Assembly: GCA_017429765.1 (NCBI GenBank)
Contig: JAFROJ010000042.1
Coordinates: forward strand, 1-57,061
Length of the DNA: 57,061 bases
Origin: Bacteroidales bacterium
GTDB lineage: Bacteria; Bacteroidota; Bacteroidia; Bacteroidales; UBA932
Direction of reading: 5' to 3'
Part shown: piece by piece, positions 23,455 to 31,879 of the stretch
How the letters are laid out: each line of letters starts with the position of its first letter
Numbering within the stretch: position 1 is the stretch's first letter
Program-made: the position numbers and the translations under genes
The notes under the pieces: generated by a model
Seen by the model: the letters and a program-made list of their open reading frames with translations, nothing else
What the model was told of the DNA's origin: nothing
The model's database searches: none

Positions 23455-26336
23455 CAGAAGACAAACACTCCCTATTCCTCAACGAGATAAAGGGGTTCAT
23501 CCCCAAGGGAAGGATCCACACCGACGAGCTCAGGCGCCTGGCATGGGGCACAGACGCCGGCTTCTACAGGCTGACCCCAAAGATTGTGGTCAGAAGCGAC
23601 AACGAGAAAGAGGTCTCCCAAGTCCTCGAGGCAGCCTCCAGGCACAATGTCCCCGTCACATTCAGGGCCGCCGGGACAAGCCTCTCGGGCCAGTCGGTAA
23701 GCGACTCGGTGCTGGTCGTGGCCGGGAAAGGCTGGGAGGAATATTCAGTCTCCCCCGACGCCTCGCGAATAACGCTTCAGCCAGGAATAGTCGGGGCGAG
23801 GGTCAACGAGATCCTGCGCCCGCTCGGCCGCAAGTTCGGCCCGGACCCGGCCTCGATCGGGGCCTGCATGATGGGAGGCATCGTGATGAACAACGCCTCC
23901 GGGATGAGTTGCGGCACCCACGCCAACTCCGACAAGGAGATGCTTTCGGCCAGGATGGTACTGGCGGACGGCACCGTGCTGGACACTGGGGACGAGGCCT
24001 CCCGGGACGCCTTCAGGGCGAGCCACCCCGAGTTCATCGAGGAGATCGAGAGGCTCCGGGACGAGATCCAGGAGGACGGGGAGTTCTCGGAAAGGATCCG
24101 GCGCAAGTATTCAATCAAGAACGTGACGGGACTGAATATCCTGCCGTTCCTTCGGTTCGAGGATCCCTTCGACATCATAGCCCACCTCCTCGTGGGGTCG
24201 GAGGGGACCCTCGCCTTCCTGAGCCGGGTCACGATGAAGACCCTTCCGCTCGCTCCGTTCAAGGCGAGCGCCATGATCTATTTCGGATCGATCAGGAAAG
24301 CGGCTGAAGCGGTGGTGGCCCTGAAGAAGGCTGTTGGGATCGAGATTCTGTCAGCCGCCGAGCTGCTGGACAAAAGATCTCTCCTCTCAGTCTCGGATCC
24401 GGCGCTGGAGAGATTCGGGGACACTGACCTCACAGCTGTTCTCACGGAGACGACGGCCCGTACCGCGGAGGAACTGGCCTCCAACATAGCCCGGATAACC
24501 TCCGCCCTTGAAGGGATGGGAGCCCTGACAGGGGTCTCCTTCACCGACGATCCGGCGGTGTATTCAAATTACTGGGCAATCAGGGCCGGGATATTCCCTT
24601 CCGTGGGAGGGATGCGGAAGCAGGGCACGACCTGCCTCATCGAGGATGTCGCCTTCCACATCGAGGATCTGCCGCAGGCCACCGAGGACCTTTCCGCCCT
24701 GCTGGACAGCCACGGCTACGACGATTCCTGCATCTACGGCCACGCCCTTGAGGGCAACTTCCATTTCATAATCAACCAAGCCTTCGACTCCGAGGCCGAG
24801 GTCAGGCGCTACGAGGAGATGATCCGGGACGTGGCGCGGATCGTGGTCGGGAAATATGACGGATCCCTCAAGGCTGAGCACGGGACTGGCCGGAACATGG
24901 CCCCCTTCGTTGAATACGAATGGGGAGCCAAGGCCTTCTCGGTGATGAGGAGGATTAAGGAACTATTTGACCCTAAGGGGATTCTCAATCCCGGGGTGAT
25001 CTTTAACGACGACCCCGAGTGCTTCATCAAGGGGTTCAAGGCCCTCCCCGTCCTGCCTTTCGGGGACAAGGTCAACAAGTGCATCGAGTGCGGTTTCTGC
25101 GAGGTCAACTGCGTGTCCTGCGGCTTCACCCTGTCCTCCAGGACCAGGATCGCCGTGAGGCGCGAGATCGCGAGGCTCCAGGCCCTGGCCGAGCCGACCA
25201 CCGGGGATCTCGTCCTCCTGAAGACCCTGGAGAAGGAATATGCCTATCCGGGCGAGGAGACCTGCGCCGGAGACGGCCTTTGCTCGACCTCCTGCCCTAT
25301 GGGCATCGATGTCGGGGAGATGACCCACCAGCTGCGGCGGGAGAAGACCCTGCCCGGTTCCATGACTTACAGGCTATGGTCCTACGCCTCCGACCACTTC
25401 CCCACCGTCAAAAGCGGGATACGAGGGGTTCTCAGGTTGGCATCCGCCGGAGACGCGGTCCTGGGCGACAAGGCCATGGCGGGCCTTTGCAAAGGCCTCC
25501 ACAAAGGCGTGGGGCTTCCTCTCTGGACCCCCTCCACCCCCAAGGCGTATTCAGTGGTTCGACTGGGCTCACCAACCATTACGGTCCCTGAGCCTGTCGA
25601 AGGGGTCGTGGTTCGACAAGCTCACCAACCGGACAAAGTGGTCTATTTCCCGTCCTGCATCAACCAGATGATGGGACTTCCCCGCCACACCCACTTGGTT
25701 GACAAGCCCCTGGTCGAGGAGATGGTCAGCCTGATCCGCAAGGCCGGCTGGGAAGTGATATTCCCGAAAAGCATGGAAAGGCTCTGCTGCGGCACGATCT
25801 GGGAGAGCAAGGGCATGCCGGACCTTGCCGACAAAAAGTCGGAAGAGCTGGAGAAAGCCCTTTGGGAGGCCTCCGAAGGGGGTCGGTGGCCGGTGCTCTG
25901 CGACCAGAGTCCCTGCCTGCACAGGATGAGGAAGAAGGTCAAGTCCATGAGGCTGTATGAGCCGGCCGAGTTCATAATGACCTTCCTCAAGGACAGTCTG
26001 GTGTTCCATCCGGACGACACTCCCGTGGCGGTCCACGCGACTTGCTCGACAAGGCTGATGGGGCTCAAGGACACAATAGTGTCCCTCGCCAGGCTATGCT
26101 CAAAAAATGTTATAGTCCCAGACGAGGTCGGCTGCTGCGGATTCGCGGGCGACAAGGGGATGACCCATCCCGAGCTGAACGCCTGGGCGCTGCGAAAGCT
26201 CAAAAGCCAGGTGGAAGGCGTCCCGGTCGGCTATTCCAACTCCCGCACCTGCGAGATCGGCCTGGCCACCAACTCCGGAATCCCTTACGTCTCCATCGCT
26301 TATCTTGTCAATTCCCACACCTCCGCGAAGGGGTAA
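23451..26336 (+). CDS. FAD-linked oxidase/Fe-S protein (D-lactate dehydrogenase or glycolate-oxidase-like fusion)
   Basis: 961 residues. The N-terminal half is a FAD-binding PCMH domain plus GlcD-type C-terminal domain (FRAAGTSLSGQSV, DPASIGACMMGG, GSEGTLAFLSRV, KAEHGTGRNMAP). It is followed by 4Fe-4S ferredoxin motifs CIECGFCEVNC and CAGDGLCSTSCPMG, and then CCG domains with VVYFPSCINQ, CCGTIWES and EVGCCGFAGDKG. This architecture oxidises 2-hydroxyacids such as D-lactate at the membrane and passes electrons on. Residues about 701-727 (PEPVEGVVVRQAHQ) are a translation of a palindromic repeat (25,554-25,630) placed in the linker before the first CCG domain. The gene is coupled to DUF456. Confidence 0.9.
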   Translation: MTEDKHSLFLNEIKGFIPKGRIHTDELRRLAWGTDAGFYRLTPKIVVRSDNEKEVSQVLEAASRHNVPVTFRAAGTSLSGQSVSDSVLVVAGKGWEEYSVSPDASRITLQPGIVGARVNEILRPLGRKFGPDPASIGACMMGGIVMNNASGMSCGTHANSDKEMLSARMVLADGTVLDTGDEASRDAFRASHPEFIEEIERLRDEIQEDGEFSERIRRKYSIKNVTGLNILPFLRFEDPFDIIAHLLVGSEGTLAFLSRVTMKTLPLAPFKASAMIYFGSIRKAAEAVVALKKAVGIEILSAAELLDKRSLLSVSDPALERFGDTDLTAVLTETTARTAEELASNIARITSALEGMGALTGVSFTDDPAVYSNYWAIRAGIFPSVGGMRKQGTTCLIEDVAFHIEDLPQATEDLSALLDSHGYDDSCIYGHALEGNFHFIINQAFDSEAEVRRYEEMIRDVARIVVGKYDGSLKAEHGTGRNMAPFVEYEWGAKAFSVMRRIKELFDPKGILNPGVIFNDDPECFIKGFKALPVLPFGDKVNKCIECGFCEVNCVSCGFTLSSRTRIAVRREIARLQALAEPTTGDLVLLKTLEKEYAYPGEETCAGDGLCSTSCPMGIDVGEMTHQLRREKTLPGSMTYRLWSYASDHFPTVKSGIRGVLRLASAGDAVLGDKAMAGLCKGLHKGVGLPLWTPSTPKAYSVVRLGSPTITVPEPVEGVVVRQAHQPDKVVYFPSCINQMMGLPRHTHLVDKPLVEEMVSLIRKAGWEVIFPKSMERLCCGTIWESKGMPDLADKKSEELEKALWEASEGGRWPVLCDQSPCLHRMRKKVKSMRLYEPAEFIMTFLKDSLVFHPDDTPVAVHATCSTRLMGLKDTIVSLARLCSKNVIVPDEVGCCGFAGDKGMTHPELNAWALRKLKSQVEGVPVGYSNSRTCEIGLATNSGIPYVSIAYLVNSHTSAKG
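25554..25630. repeat. Palindromic interspersed repeat, family A, inside the FAD/Fe-S oxidase
   Basis: GTGGTTCGACTGGGCTCA followed by CCAACC (25,554-25,577) and GTGGTTCGACAAGCTCA followed by CCAACC (25,608-25,630) flank GGTCCCTGAGCCTGTCGAAG (from 25,583), which is complementary to both. The frame is maintained and encodes about 27 extra residues. Confidence 0.82.
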
Positions 26337-26478
26337 AAACCTTTGTCCCCTGAACCGCCGCTTCGCGGCCCCACCGTTCGACTTGCTCACGGCAAGGCGT
26401 TCGCCTCGCTCCGCGCGGCTCCGGCCCCCCTCTCTTAACGTGCCGAGGGTGGCAGTGGTTCAGGGGGCAAAGGTTTTT
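26335..26478. repeat. Palindromic interspersed repeat, family C copy 2, intergenic
   Basis: 22-base inverted arms (26,335-26,356 and 26,457-26,478, one mismatch; left arm AAAAACCTTTG plus TCCCCTGAACC) enclose a GC-rich core that ends with the same 29 bases as the copy inside rsmA. The core also contains CGTTCGACTTGCTCACGGC, related to family A. It starts at the stop codon of the oxidase gene and fills most of the 190-base gap before the cytochrome operon. Confidence 0.82.
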
Positions 26479-26511
26479 GCCGCTGGAATTTGATTTGATT
26501 AGGAATATTCG

Positions 26512-26519
26512 TATCTTTG
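26512..26519 (+). promoter_or_regulatory. Promoter -7 box for the cytochrome-dehydrogenase operon
   Basis: TATCTTTG seven bases before the ATG at 26,527, with TTTG 14 bases further upstream. The leader would be at most a few bases long. Confidence 0.6.
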
Positions 26520-26526
26520 AGAGATT

Positions 26527-28059
26527 ATGTCAAATAGCGGCGGAAAATACTGGATTATCGGGCTCATCGGACTGCTCGTGGGCGTCTTTGTCATGGCCGT
26601 GTTCGACTCGACCATGAACAAAACATCGACAAATGACTATTGCATGAGTTGTCACACTCATGTCCAAGCGGACGCCGACTGGAAGAAATCCCCCCACTAC
26701 AACAGCCACAGCGGAGTGATGACCGACTGCGCCCAGTGCCACCTTCCCCCGAAGGAGGAGGGCCTTTTGAAGTATTACACGGCGAAGGGCAAGATGGGGA
26801 TCAAGGACATATGGTCCAAGTGGACCAAGGATCCCGAGACCATCGACTGGGAGTCGAAGAGGTCTCTCGAGAACGCCAGGAAGATAGTCTACAACTCCTC
26901 CTGCGAGAAATGCCATGTCAACCTCTATCCCGAGGGGATCTCAGACGACGGGATCACGGCACACCTCCACTACGACGACAATGCCAAGAAACTCGGGCTG
27001 GACTGTGTGAGTTGCCACCTCAATGTCGGTCACGACATGCCTGGCTACGAGCATAAGCGCCTGGAAGGCAAGGTGATAGAGGCGGATAACAGCCCTGTCT
27101 ACGACAGCCTCGCGACCGTGGACTCCTTCGAGGACTTCACCGAGACTGTACCCGGCACCAAGGCCGCCATCAGAATGATAGCGGTCCCTGGAGGCGAGTT
27201 CACGATGGGAAGCCCGGCCAAGGAGCCGTTCCGCGGGGACGACGAGGGACCCCAGAGGCAGGTCAGGATCTCCCCGTTCTTCATGGGCGAGGTGGAGGTG
27301 ACCTGGAGGCAGTTCTGGGCCTTCTACAACGAGACCATGTCAGAGGGCCGCACTCCCCCTGAGAAGATTTACGCCAACAACAACCGTCCCGACGTGGACG
27401 CCGTCAGCGGCCCCACACCTCCGTTCGGCTTCCCCGACCAGGGCTGGGGCATGGGCGACAGGCCGGCCATCACGATGACCCACTATGCCGCCACGACTTT
27501 CTGCCAGTGGCTGTCGCTAAGGACAGGGCGCCATTACAGGCTGCCCACCGAGGCCGAGTGGGAATACGCGGCCAGGGGCGGTACCGACACCCCTTACTTC
27601 TTCGAGGGTAGCCCGAAGAGATATTCAAGTTCCGGCCTGCTGGGCAAGTTGAAGGGGGCGGACACCACGACGATAGCGAGCCACGTCATCTATTCCGCCA
27701 ACAGTTCCGGCAAGACCCAGGAACCCGGTTCTGTCAAGCCCAACCCGTTCGGGCTCAAGAATATGCTTGGCAATGTGATGGAATATTGCTCCGACTGGTA
27801 CGCCGAGGACGCCTATTCCGGTCTCACCGACGGGGCTGTTGACCCGAAGGGGCCTGAGAGCGGGAAGGAGCATGTGGTCAGGGGCGGGACTTTCGCCGAC
27901 GACGCCTCCGGTGTGCGTTGCGCCGCAAGGGGCCACACCGAGCATGACAAGTGGCTCAAGACAGACCCTCAGAACCCGAAGAGTATCTGGTGGTACTCCG
28001 ACATCAAATCGGTCGGTTTCAGGGTTGTCTGTGATGTCCCGGAAGGTTTGACACTCTAA
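26527..28059 (+). CDS. Tetraheme NapC/NrfH-type cytochrome c fused to a SUMF1/EgtB-like domain
   Basis: 510 residues. One N-terminal membrane anchor (about 9-27) is followed by four CxxCH heme motifs: CMSCH (39-43), CAQCH (68-72), CEKCH (126-130) and CVSCH (160-164). This half resembles NapC/NrfH quinol dehydrogenases that pass electrons from the membrane to periplasmic enzymes. From about residue 205 a SUMF1 (formylglycine-generating-enzyme-like) domain follows, with VPGGEFTMGSP, MGEVEVTWRQFW, RLPTEAEWEYAARGG and VVRGGTFADDASGVRCAARG. The active-site Cys pair of true FGE is absent, so it is more likely a structural or ligand-binding version. It is the first gene of an operon with a Tat-exported Gfo/Idh dehydrogenase (37 bases downstream) and a TIM-barrel protein. 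Confidence 0.9.
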   Translation: MSNSGGKYWIIGLIGLLVGVFVMAVFDSTMNKTSTNDYCMSCHTHVQADADWKKSPHYNSHSGVMTDCAQCHLPPKEEGLLKYYTAKGKMGIKDIWSKWTKDPETIDWESKRSLENARKIVYNSSCEKCHVNLYPEGISDDGITAHLHYDDNAKKLGLDCVSCHLNVGHDMPGYEHKRLEGKVIEADNSPVYDSLATVDSFEDFTETVPGTKAAIRMIAVPGGEFTMGSPAKEPFRGDDEGPQRQVRISPFFMGEVEVTWRQFWAFYNETMSEGRTPPEKIYANNNRPDVDAVSGPTPPFGFPDQGWGMGDRPAITMTHYAATTFCQWLSLRTGRHYRLPTEAEWEYAARGGTDTPYFFEGSPKRYSSSGLLGKLKGADTTTIASHVIYSANSSGKTQEPGSVKPNPFGLKNMLGNVMEYCSDWYAEDAYSGLTDGAVDPKGPESGKEHVVRGGTFADDASGVRCAARGHTEHDKWLKTDPQNPKSIWWYSDIKSVGFRVVCDVPEGLTL

Positions 28060-28096
28060 CAAACAGCATAAACTATTAACATAAACACAAGTAATC

Positions 28097-29449
28097 ATGA
28101 GCGAAAACAAAATGGACAGAAGATCCTTCCTTGGCACCAGCGCCAAGATCGGAGTTGTCGGAGTTGTCGGCGGATCATTGCTGGCTTCCTGCGGCAAGAA
28201 AGAACCCAAGATTGTCCCCCTGAGGCAGCCTGAGGACTATTATGTGCCCGAACTTCCGGACAAAGCCATTGACGGCAAAGAGCTTAAGGTCGGTGTCATC
28301 GGTTGCGGCGGACGCGGCTCCGGCGCCATCATGAACCTCCTCACCGCGGCTGACGGCATCACCGTCACCGCCCTCGGAGACACCTTCATCGACCGTCTCG
28401 CCAGCCTGAAGGACAAACTGAAGGAGAAAGACCAGATCGTCGCCGACGACCACTGCTTCATCGGTTTCGACGCCTACAAGAAGGTGATCGACTCCGGCGT
28501 GGACATGGTCATCGTCGCCACTCCCCCCGTGTTCCGTCCCACCCATTTCCAGTACGCCACCGAGAAGGGCGTCCACTCCTTCCTTGAGAAACCCATCGCC
28601 GTCGACGCCAAGGGCTACCGCCTGATCATGGCCACCGCCAAGCAGGCCGAGGCAAAGGGCCTGAGCGTTGTCTGCGGAACCCAGCGTCACCACCAGCGCC
28701 CCTATGTCGCCGCTTTCCAGAAGATCCAGGAAGGCATCATCGGCGAGATCACCGGAGGTAACGTCTACTGGAACCAGGGCATGCTCTGGTACAGGGAGCG
28801 CCAGAAGGGCTGGAGCGACATGGAGTGGATGATCCGCGACTGGGTCAACTGGAAGTGGCTCTCCGGCGACCACATCGTCGAGCAGCACGTCCACAACATC
28901 GACGTTTTCAACTGGATGAACGGCTACAAGCACCCCGTCAAGGCCACCGCTTTCGGCAGCCGCCAGCGCAGGGTCACAGGCGACCAGTACGACTTCTTCA
29001 GCGTCGACTTCGAGTATGAGAACGGCGTCCACCTCCACAGCATGTGCCGCCAGATCAACGGTTGCTCCAACAATGTCAGTGAGGAGGTCCGCGGAACCAA
29101 GGGATATTGGAAGTCCGCCGACCAGGCCATCTACGACCTTAACGGCAATGTCATCTGGAAGTTCGACGAGGAGGCCTCCAACGCCGAGTTCCAGCAGAAT
29201 GACCCTTATGTCCTCGAGCACGTCGACTGGGTCAACCATATCCGCAAGGGCACGGCCCACATCGAGGCCGGCGAGTGCGGAATGTCCTCTCTCTGCGGAG
29301 TGATGGGCCGCGAGGCCGCCTATTCCGGCCAGACCATCGAGTGGGACGCCATCAGCGCCGCCGAGCTGGATTACCTGCCTGAGAAACTTGAGATCGGCCC
29401 CATGGACATGACCAAGTACACCGTCCAGGTGCCCGGATCCAACGAGTAA
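28097..29449 (+). CDS. Tat-exported Gfo/Idh/MocA-family dehydrogenase
   Basis: 450 residues. The twin-arginine signal MDRRSFLGTSAKIG is followed by a lipobox-like LLASCG. The Rossmann motif is KVGVIGCGGRGSGAIM (about 68-83), EKP appears in FLEKPIAV, and the catalytic-domain helix is DHIVEQHVHNIDVFNW with the likely catalytic His. Tat-exported members oxidise the C3 hydroxyl of glycosides in Bacteroides and related bacteria; here that is inferred from the family and from the neighbouring sugar-isomerase-like protein and multiheme cytochrome. It is the middle gene of the 26,527-30,362 operon, with 10 bases to the next gene. Codon use is strongly biased to C-ending codons, suggesting good expression. 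Confidence 0.9.
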   Translation: MSENKMDRRSFLGTSAKIGVVGVVGGSLLASCGKKEPKIVPLRQPEDYYVPELPDKAIDGKELKVGVIGCGGRGSGAIMNLLTAADGITVTALGDTFIDRLASLKDKLKEKDQIVADDHCFIGFDAYKKVIDSGVDMVIVATPPVFRPTHFQYATEKGVHSFLEKPIAVDAKGYRLIMATAKQAEAKGLSVVCGTQRHHQRPYVAAFQKIQEGIIGEITGGNVYWNQGMLWYRERQKGWSDMEWMIRDWVNWKWLSGDHIVEQHVHNIDVFNWMNGYKHPVKATAFGSRQRRVTGDQYDFFSVDFEYENGVHLHSMCRQINGCSNNVSEEVRGTKGYWKSADQAIYDLNGNVIWKFDEEASNAEFQQNDPYVLEHVDWVNHIRKGTAHIEAGECGMSSLCGVMGREAAYSGQTIEWDAISAAELDYLPEKLEIGPMDMTKYTVQVPGSNE

Positions 29450-29459
29450 TCCCGAGACT

Positions 29460-30362
29460 ATGGACAGAAGATCTTTCCTGACTACTTCGGCGATGGGAAC
29501 GGCCGCTCTCGCGGCCGCTTCCATGCTGCCGGGTTGCGCGTCCTCCCCTAAGAAGTTGAAGGACGAGCTGCCTCTCAAGATCTCCTTCCAGGAAGGAATC
29601 GCCCCCGGCGAGAACCTGGGAGAGAAGCTGGATTTCATGGAGAGCATTGGCGTCGTCGGCTTCGAGCCGGGCGGAAGGGGCCTCAAGGGCCGCGTCAAGG
29701 AGATCCAGGACGCCCTCAGCGGCAGGAACATCACGGTCAGCGCCATCTGCGCCGGCTTCGACGGTTTCATCCTGGCCGAGGATCCCGCTGTGAAGAACCT
29801 CTTCGACACCACCATGCGCGAGATTGTCGAGGCCGCCGGGGAACTCGGTTCCACGGGAGTCATCATGGTTCCCGCGTTCAACAGCCAGAAACCCTGCATG
29901 CCCCACAACCAGGAGACCCGCGACTATCTCTGCGAGGAGCTTCACAAGCTCGGAGAATTCGCCAAGTCCTGCGGCACCACCGTCATCCTTGAGCCCCTCA
30001 ACAGGGCCGAGGCCTTTTACATGCGCCTTGTCGCCGACGCCGCCGCGATCGCGCGCGACGCCGACAGCGAGGGTGTGAAGGCGATGGGTGACTTCTGGCA
30101 CATGAAAGAGGAGACCTGCGACTACGGCGCGTTCATGTCAGCGGGCAAGAAATACCTGCAGCATGTCCACATCGCCAGCAAGGGCGACCGCAAGATGCCC
30201 GGAGAGCATCCCGAGGTGGATAACTACGTGGCCGGATTCAAAGCCCTCAAGGAGATCGGCTACGACAAGTTCGTCAGCTTCGAGTGCGGCTGCGGAGGCG
30301 ACAGGGCCACCCTGGTCACCGCCGCGGTCGATCTGCTCAACGCCCAATGGGCTGAGGCTTAG
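29460..30362 (+). CDS. Tat-exported sugar phosphate isomerase/epimerase-like TIM barrel
   Basis: 300 residues with a twin-arginine signal (MDRRSFLTTSAMG) and lipobox (LPGCAS), then a xylose-isomerase-like TIM barrel. Metal ligands are visible in VILEPLNR (Glu), MGDFWHM (Asp, His), LQHVHIASKGDRKMPGEH (His) and VSFECGC (Glu). Relatives are hydroxypyruvate isomerases and 3-keto-sugar epimerases or dehydratases. Its position behind the exported Gfo/Idh dehydrogenase suggests it acts on the oxidised sugar in the periplasm. It ends four bases before the convergent M28 peptidase gene. Confidence 0.88.
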   Translation: MDRRSFLTTSAMGTAALAAASMLPGCASSPKKLKDELPLKISFQEGIAPGENLGEKLDFMESIGVVGFEPGGRGLKGRVKEIQDALSGRNITVSAICAGFDGFILAEDPAVKNLFDTTMREIVEAAGELGSTGVIMVPAFNSQKPCMPHNQETRDYLCEELHKLGEFAKSCGTTVILEPLNRAEAFYMRLVADAAAIARDADSEGVKAMGDFWHMKEETCDYGAFMSAGKKYLQHVHIASKGDRKMPGEHPEVDNYVAGFKALKEIGYDKFVSFECGCGGDRATLVTAAVDLLNAQWAEA

Positions 30363-30366
30363 AAGG

Positions 30367-31806
30367 CTAGAACCATTTTTGCAGCCTGAACATGTAGGTG
30401 CCCTGTCGAGCGTACGGGGCACCTTTCTCATTCTCAGAGAAGAAAGGCATCAGAGAGTCAGTGAATATCCAGGACATCCCGAAGCCACCTATCTTGAGGC
30501 CGAACTCGTAGGCGAGGCCGAAGTCTTCAGGCATGACGGTCTGGTCCGTCGCCAGGGTGGGCTTGAACCTGCGGGAGTAGAAGCCTCCCACTCCAAAATA
30601 CGCGGCATTACTTCCTCCGCCCTGGTACACCAGCTCGACAGGGATCGTCAATCTGTTACCCTTGTACTTGAGAGAGGACTCGTAAAGATTCGACTCGTCA
30701 GGGAAGTAGAGGGACTCGCGGGTGAACATCGCCTCCGCCTTGATCCCGAAACGGCGACTCTGCCCGAAGTTCAACTGGGTGGATAGTCCTCCCCCGTAGG
30801 AGATTCCGCTCTTCCCGTTGAAGGCGGCGTTGGGGAACTCCAGCCAGGAACTGCCGAGGCCGGCGTACACTCCCGCCTCGAAAGCGGGCCTGACGCCGGA
30901 ATGTTTGCGGGCGATCTTGCCGGAAGAGGCGAAGTTCGCATCCTGGGCCACGTCTAGGGTAAGGTTTGTGAGGTAGTCGGTCACCTTGTCAAGACCCTCA
31001 TAATCAATAAGATCAGCGTCATCCTCCGGTTTGTGGTAAGGAGACTTCAGGCCGGTGCTGACAGCGAGGGTGGGGACATGCCTCTTGGCGAAACCTTCAG
31101 TGTCGGTGGCGGTCACAGGCGACCACTCGAAATTCTTGAGTTTGAGGTTGATCTTCTCGGACTGGAGGATCTTGCGGCCGTCCTTGATGGTGGCGACGCC
31201 CATGAGTGTCAGGCTGTTCGAGGCCTTGTACCAACCCACCATGTCGACACTCATCATCAGTCTGACATCCATTCCTTCCTCATCTATCATCTTGGCCGCC
31301 AAGGCGCTGGAGCCAAAGAGCCCGAGTTCCTCGGCGTCGAAGGCGGCTATCACCACAGAGCGTTTCAATGAGTTCCCTGCCGAGCGGAGCGCCCTCGCTA
31401 TCTCTATGACCGAAGCCGAGCCGGAAGCGTTGTCGTCCGCCCCGTTGTAGACATTCCCGTTCTTTATCCCGAGGTGGTCATAGTGGGCGCCGACGACTAT
31501 GTACTGGTTCTTAAGGTCGGGGTCGTTCCCCTCGATCACAGCCACGACATTCTTGTAGTCTTTCCCGTTTTTGGTGAATGGCATGTACCAGTCGTCAAAC
31601 AAGGGTTTCAGTCCCATCGACTCGTACTCGTTGACAATGTATCTCGCCGCTTTCGCCGCGTCTTCAGAACCGGCGGCGCGCCCGTTAAGGGAATCGGCGG
31701 CGAAATAATAAACATGCTTGGTAAGACGCTCCTGACGGGTCTGCGCCGACACGGTGGCGGACACCGCGACGGCGACCGCAAGGATGAGAAATGAGAGTTT
31801 ATTCAT
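30367..31806 (-). CDS. Secreted M28-family zinc peptidase with a C-terminal beta-barrel-like domain
   Basis: About 479 residues, start taken at MNKLSFLIL because a signal peptide (ending TVSAQ) follows; the upstream 77 codons overlap the promoter and the HAD gene. The M28 core has GAHYDHLG, YNGADDNASGSAS and FDAEELGLFGS, which supply the zinc ligands, and VDMVGW. From about residue 290 a second part resembles a porin-like outer-membrane beta-barrel (GVRPAFEAGVYAGLGSSW and alternating aromatic strands, ending in RLQKWF). It is an aminopeptidase, probably surface or periplasmic. It has its own -7 box (31,829-31,836). Confidence 0.87.
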   Translation of the reverse strand: MNKLSFLILAVAVAVSATVSAQTRQERLTKHVYYFAADSLNGRAAGSEDAAKAARYIVNEYESMGLKPLFDDWYMPFTKNGKDYKNVVAVIEGNDPDLKNQYIVVGAHYDHLGIKNGNVYNGADDNASGSASVIEIARALRSAGNSLKRSVVIAAFDAEELGLFGSSALAAKMIDEEGMDVRLMMSVDMVGWYKASNSLTLMGVATIKDGRKILQSEKINLKLKNFEWSPVTATDTEGFAKRHVPTLAVSTGLKSPYHKPEDDADLIDYEGLDKVTDYLTNLTLDVAQDANFASSGKIARKHSGVRPAFEAGVYAGLGSSWLEFPNAAFNGKSGISYGGGLSTQLNFGQSRRFGIKAEAMFTRESLYFPDESNLYESSLKYKGNRLTIPVELVYQGGGSNAAYFGVGGFYSRRFKPTLATDQTVMPEDFGLAYEFGLKIGGFGMSWIFTDSLMPFFSENEKGAPYARQGTYMFRLQKWF

Positions 31807-31828
31807 AGACAAATCACTTTTCCGGTCG

Positions 31829-31858
31829 CGAAGATAGTCATCTTTCGTTGTATATTCG
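31829..31858. promoter_or_regulatory. Divergent promoters for the M28 peptidase and HAD hydrolase genes
   Basis: Minus strand TATCTTCG (31,829-31,836) and plus strand TATATTCG (31,851-31,858), both one mismatch from TAnnTTTG. The HAD gene also has a purine-rich GAAGAGAGAAAGAG directly before its ATG, an unusual Shine-Dalgarno-like stretch in this window. Confidence 0.45.
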
Positions 31859-31879
31859 CGAACAAGAAGAGAGAAAGAG

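Noticed and set aside
26527-28059. Formylglycine-generating (sulfatase-activating) enzyme
   Set aside because: The SUMF1 domain lacks the active-site cysteine pair and no sulfatase gene is in the window.
28175-29908. 577-codon frame on the minus strand
   Set aside because: Antisense to the Gfo/Idh dehydrogenase, which has clear motifs; composition is typical of a shadow frame.
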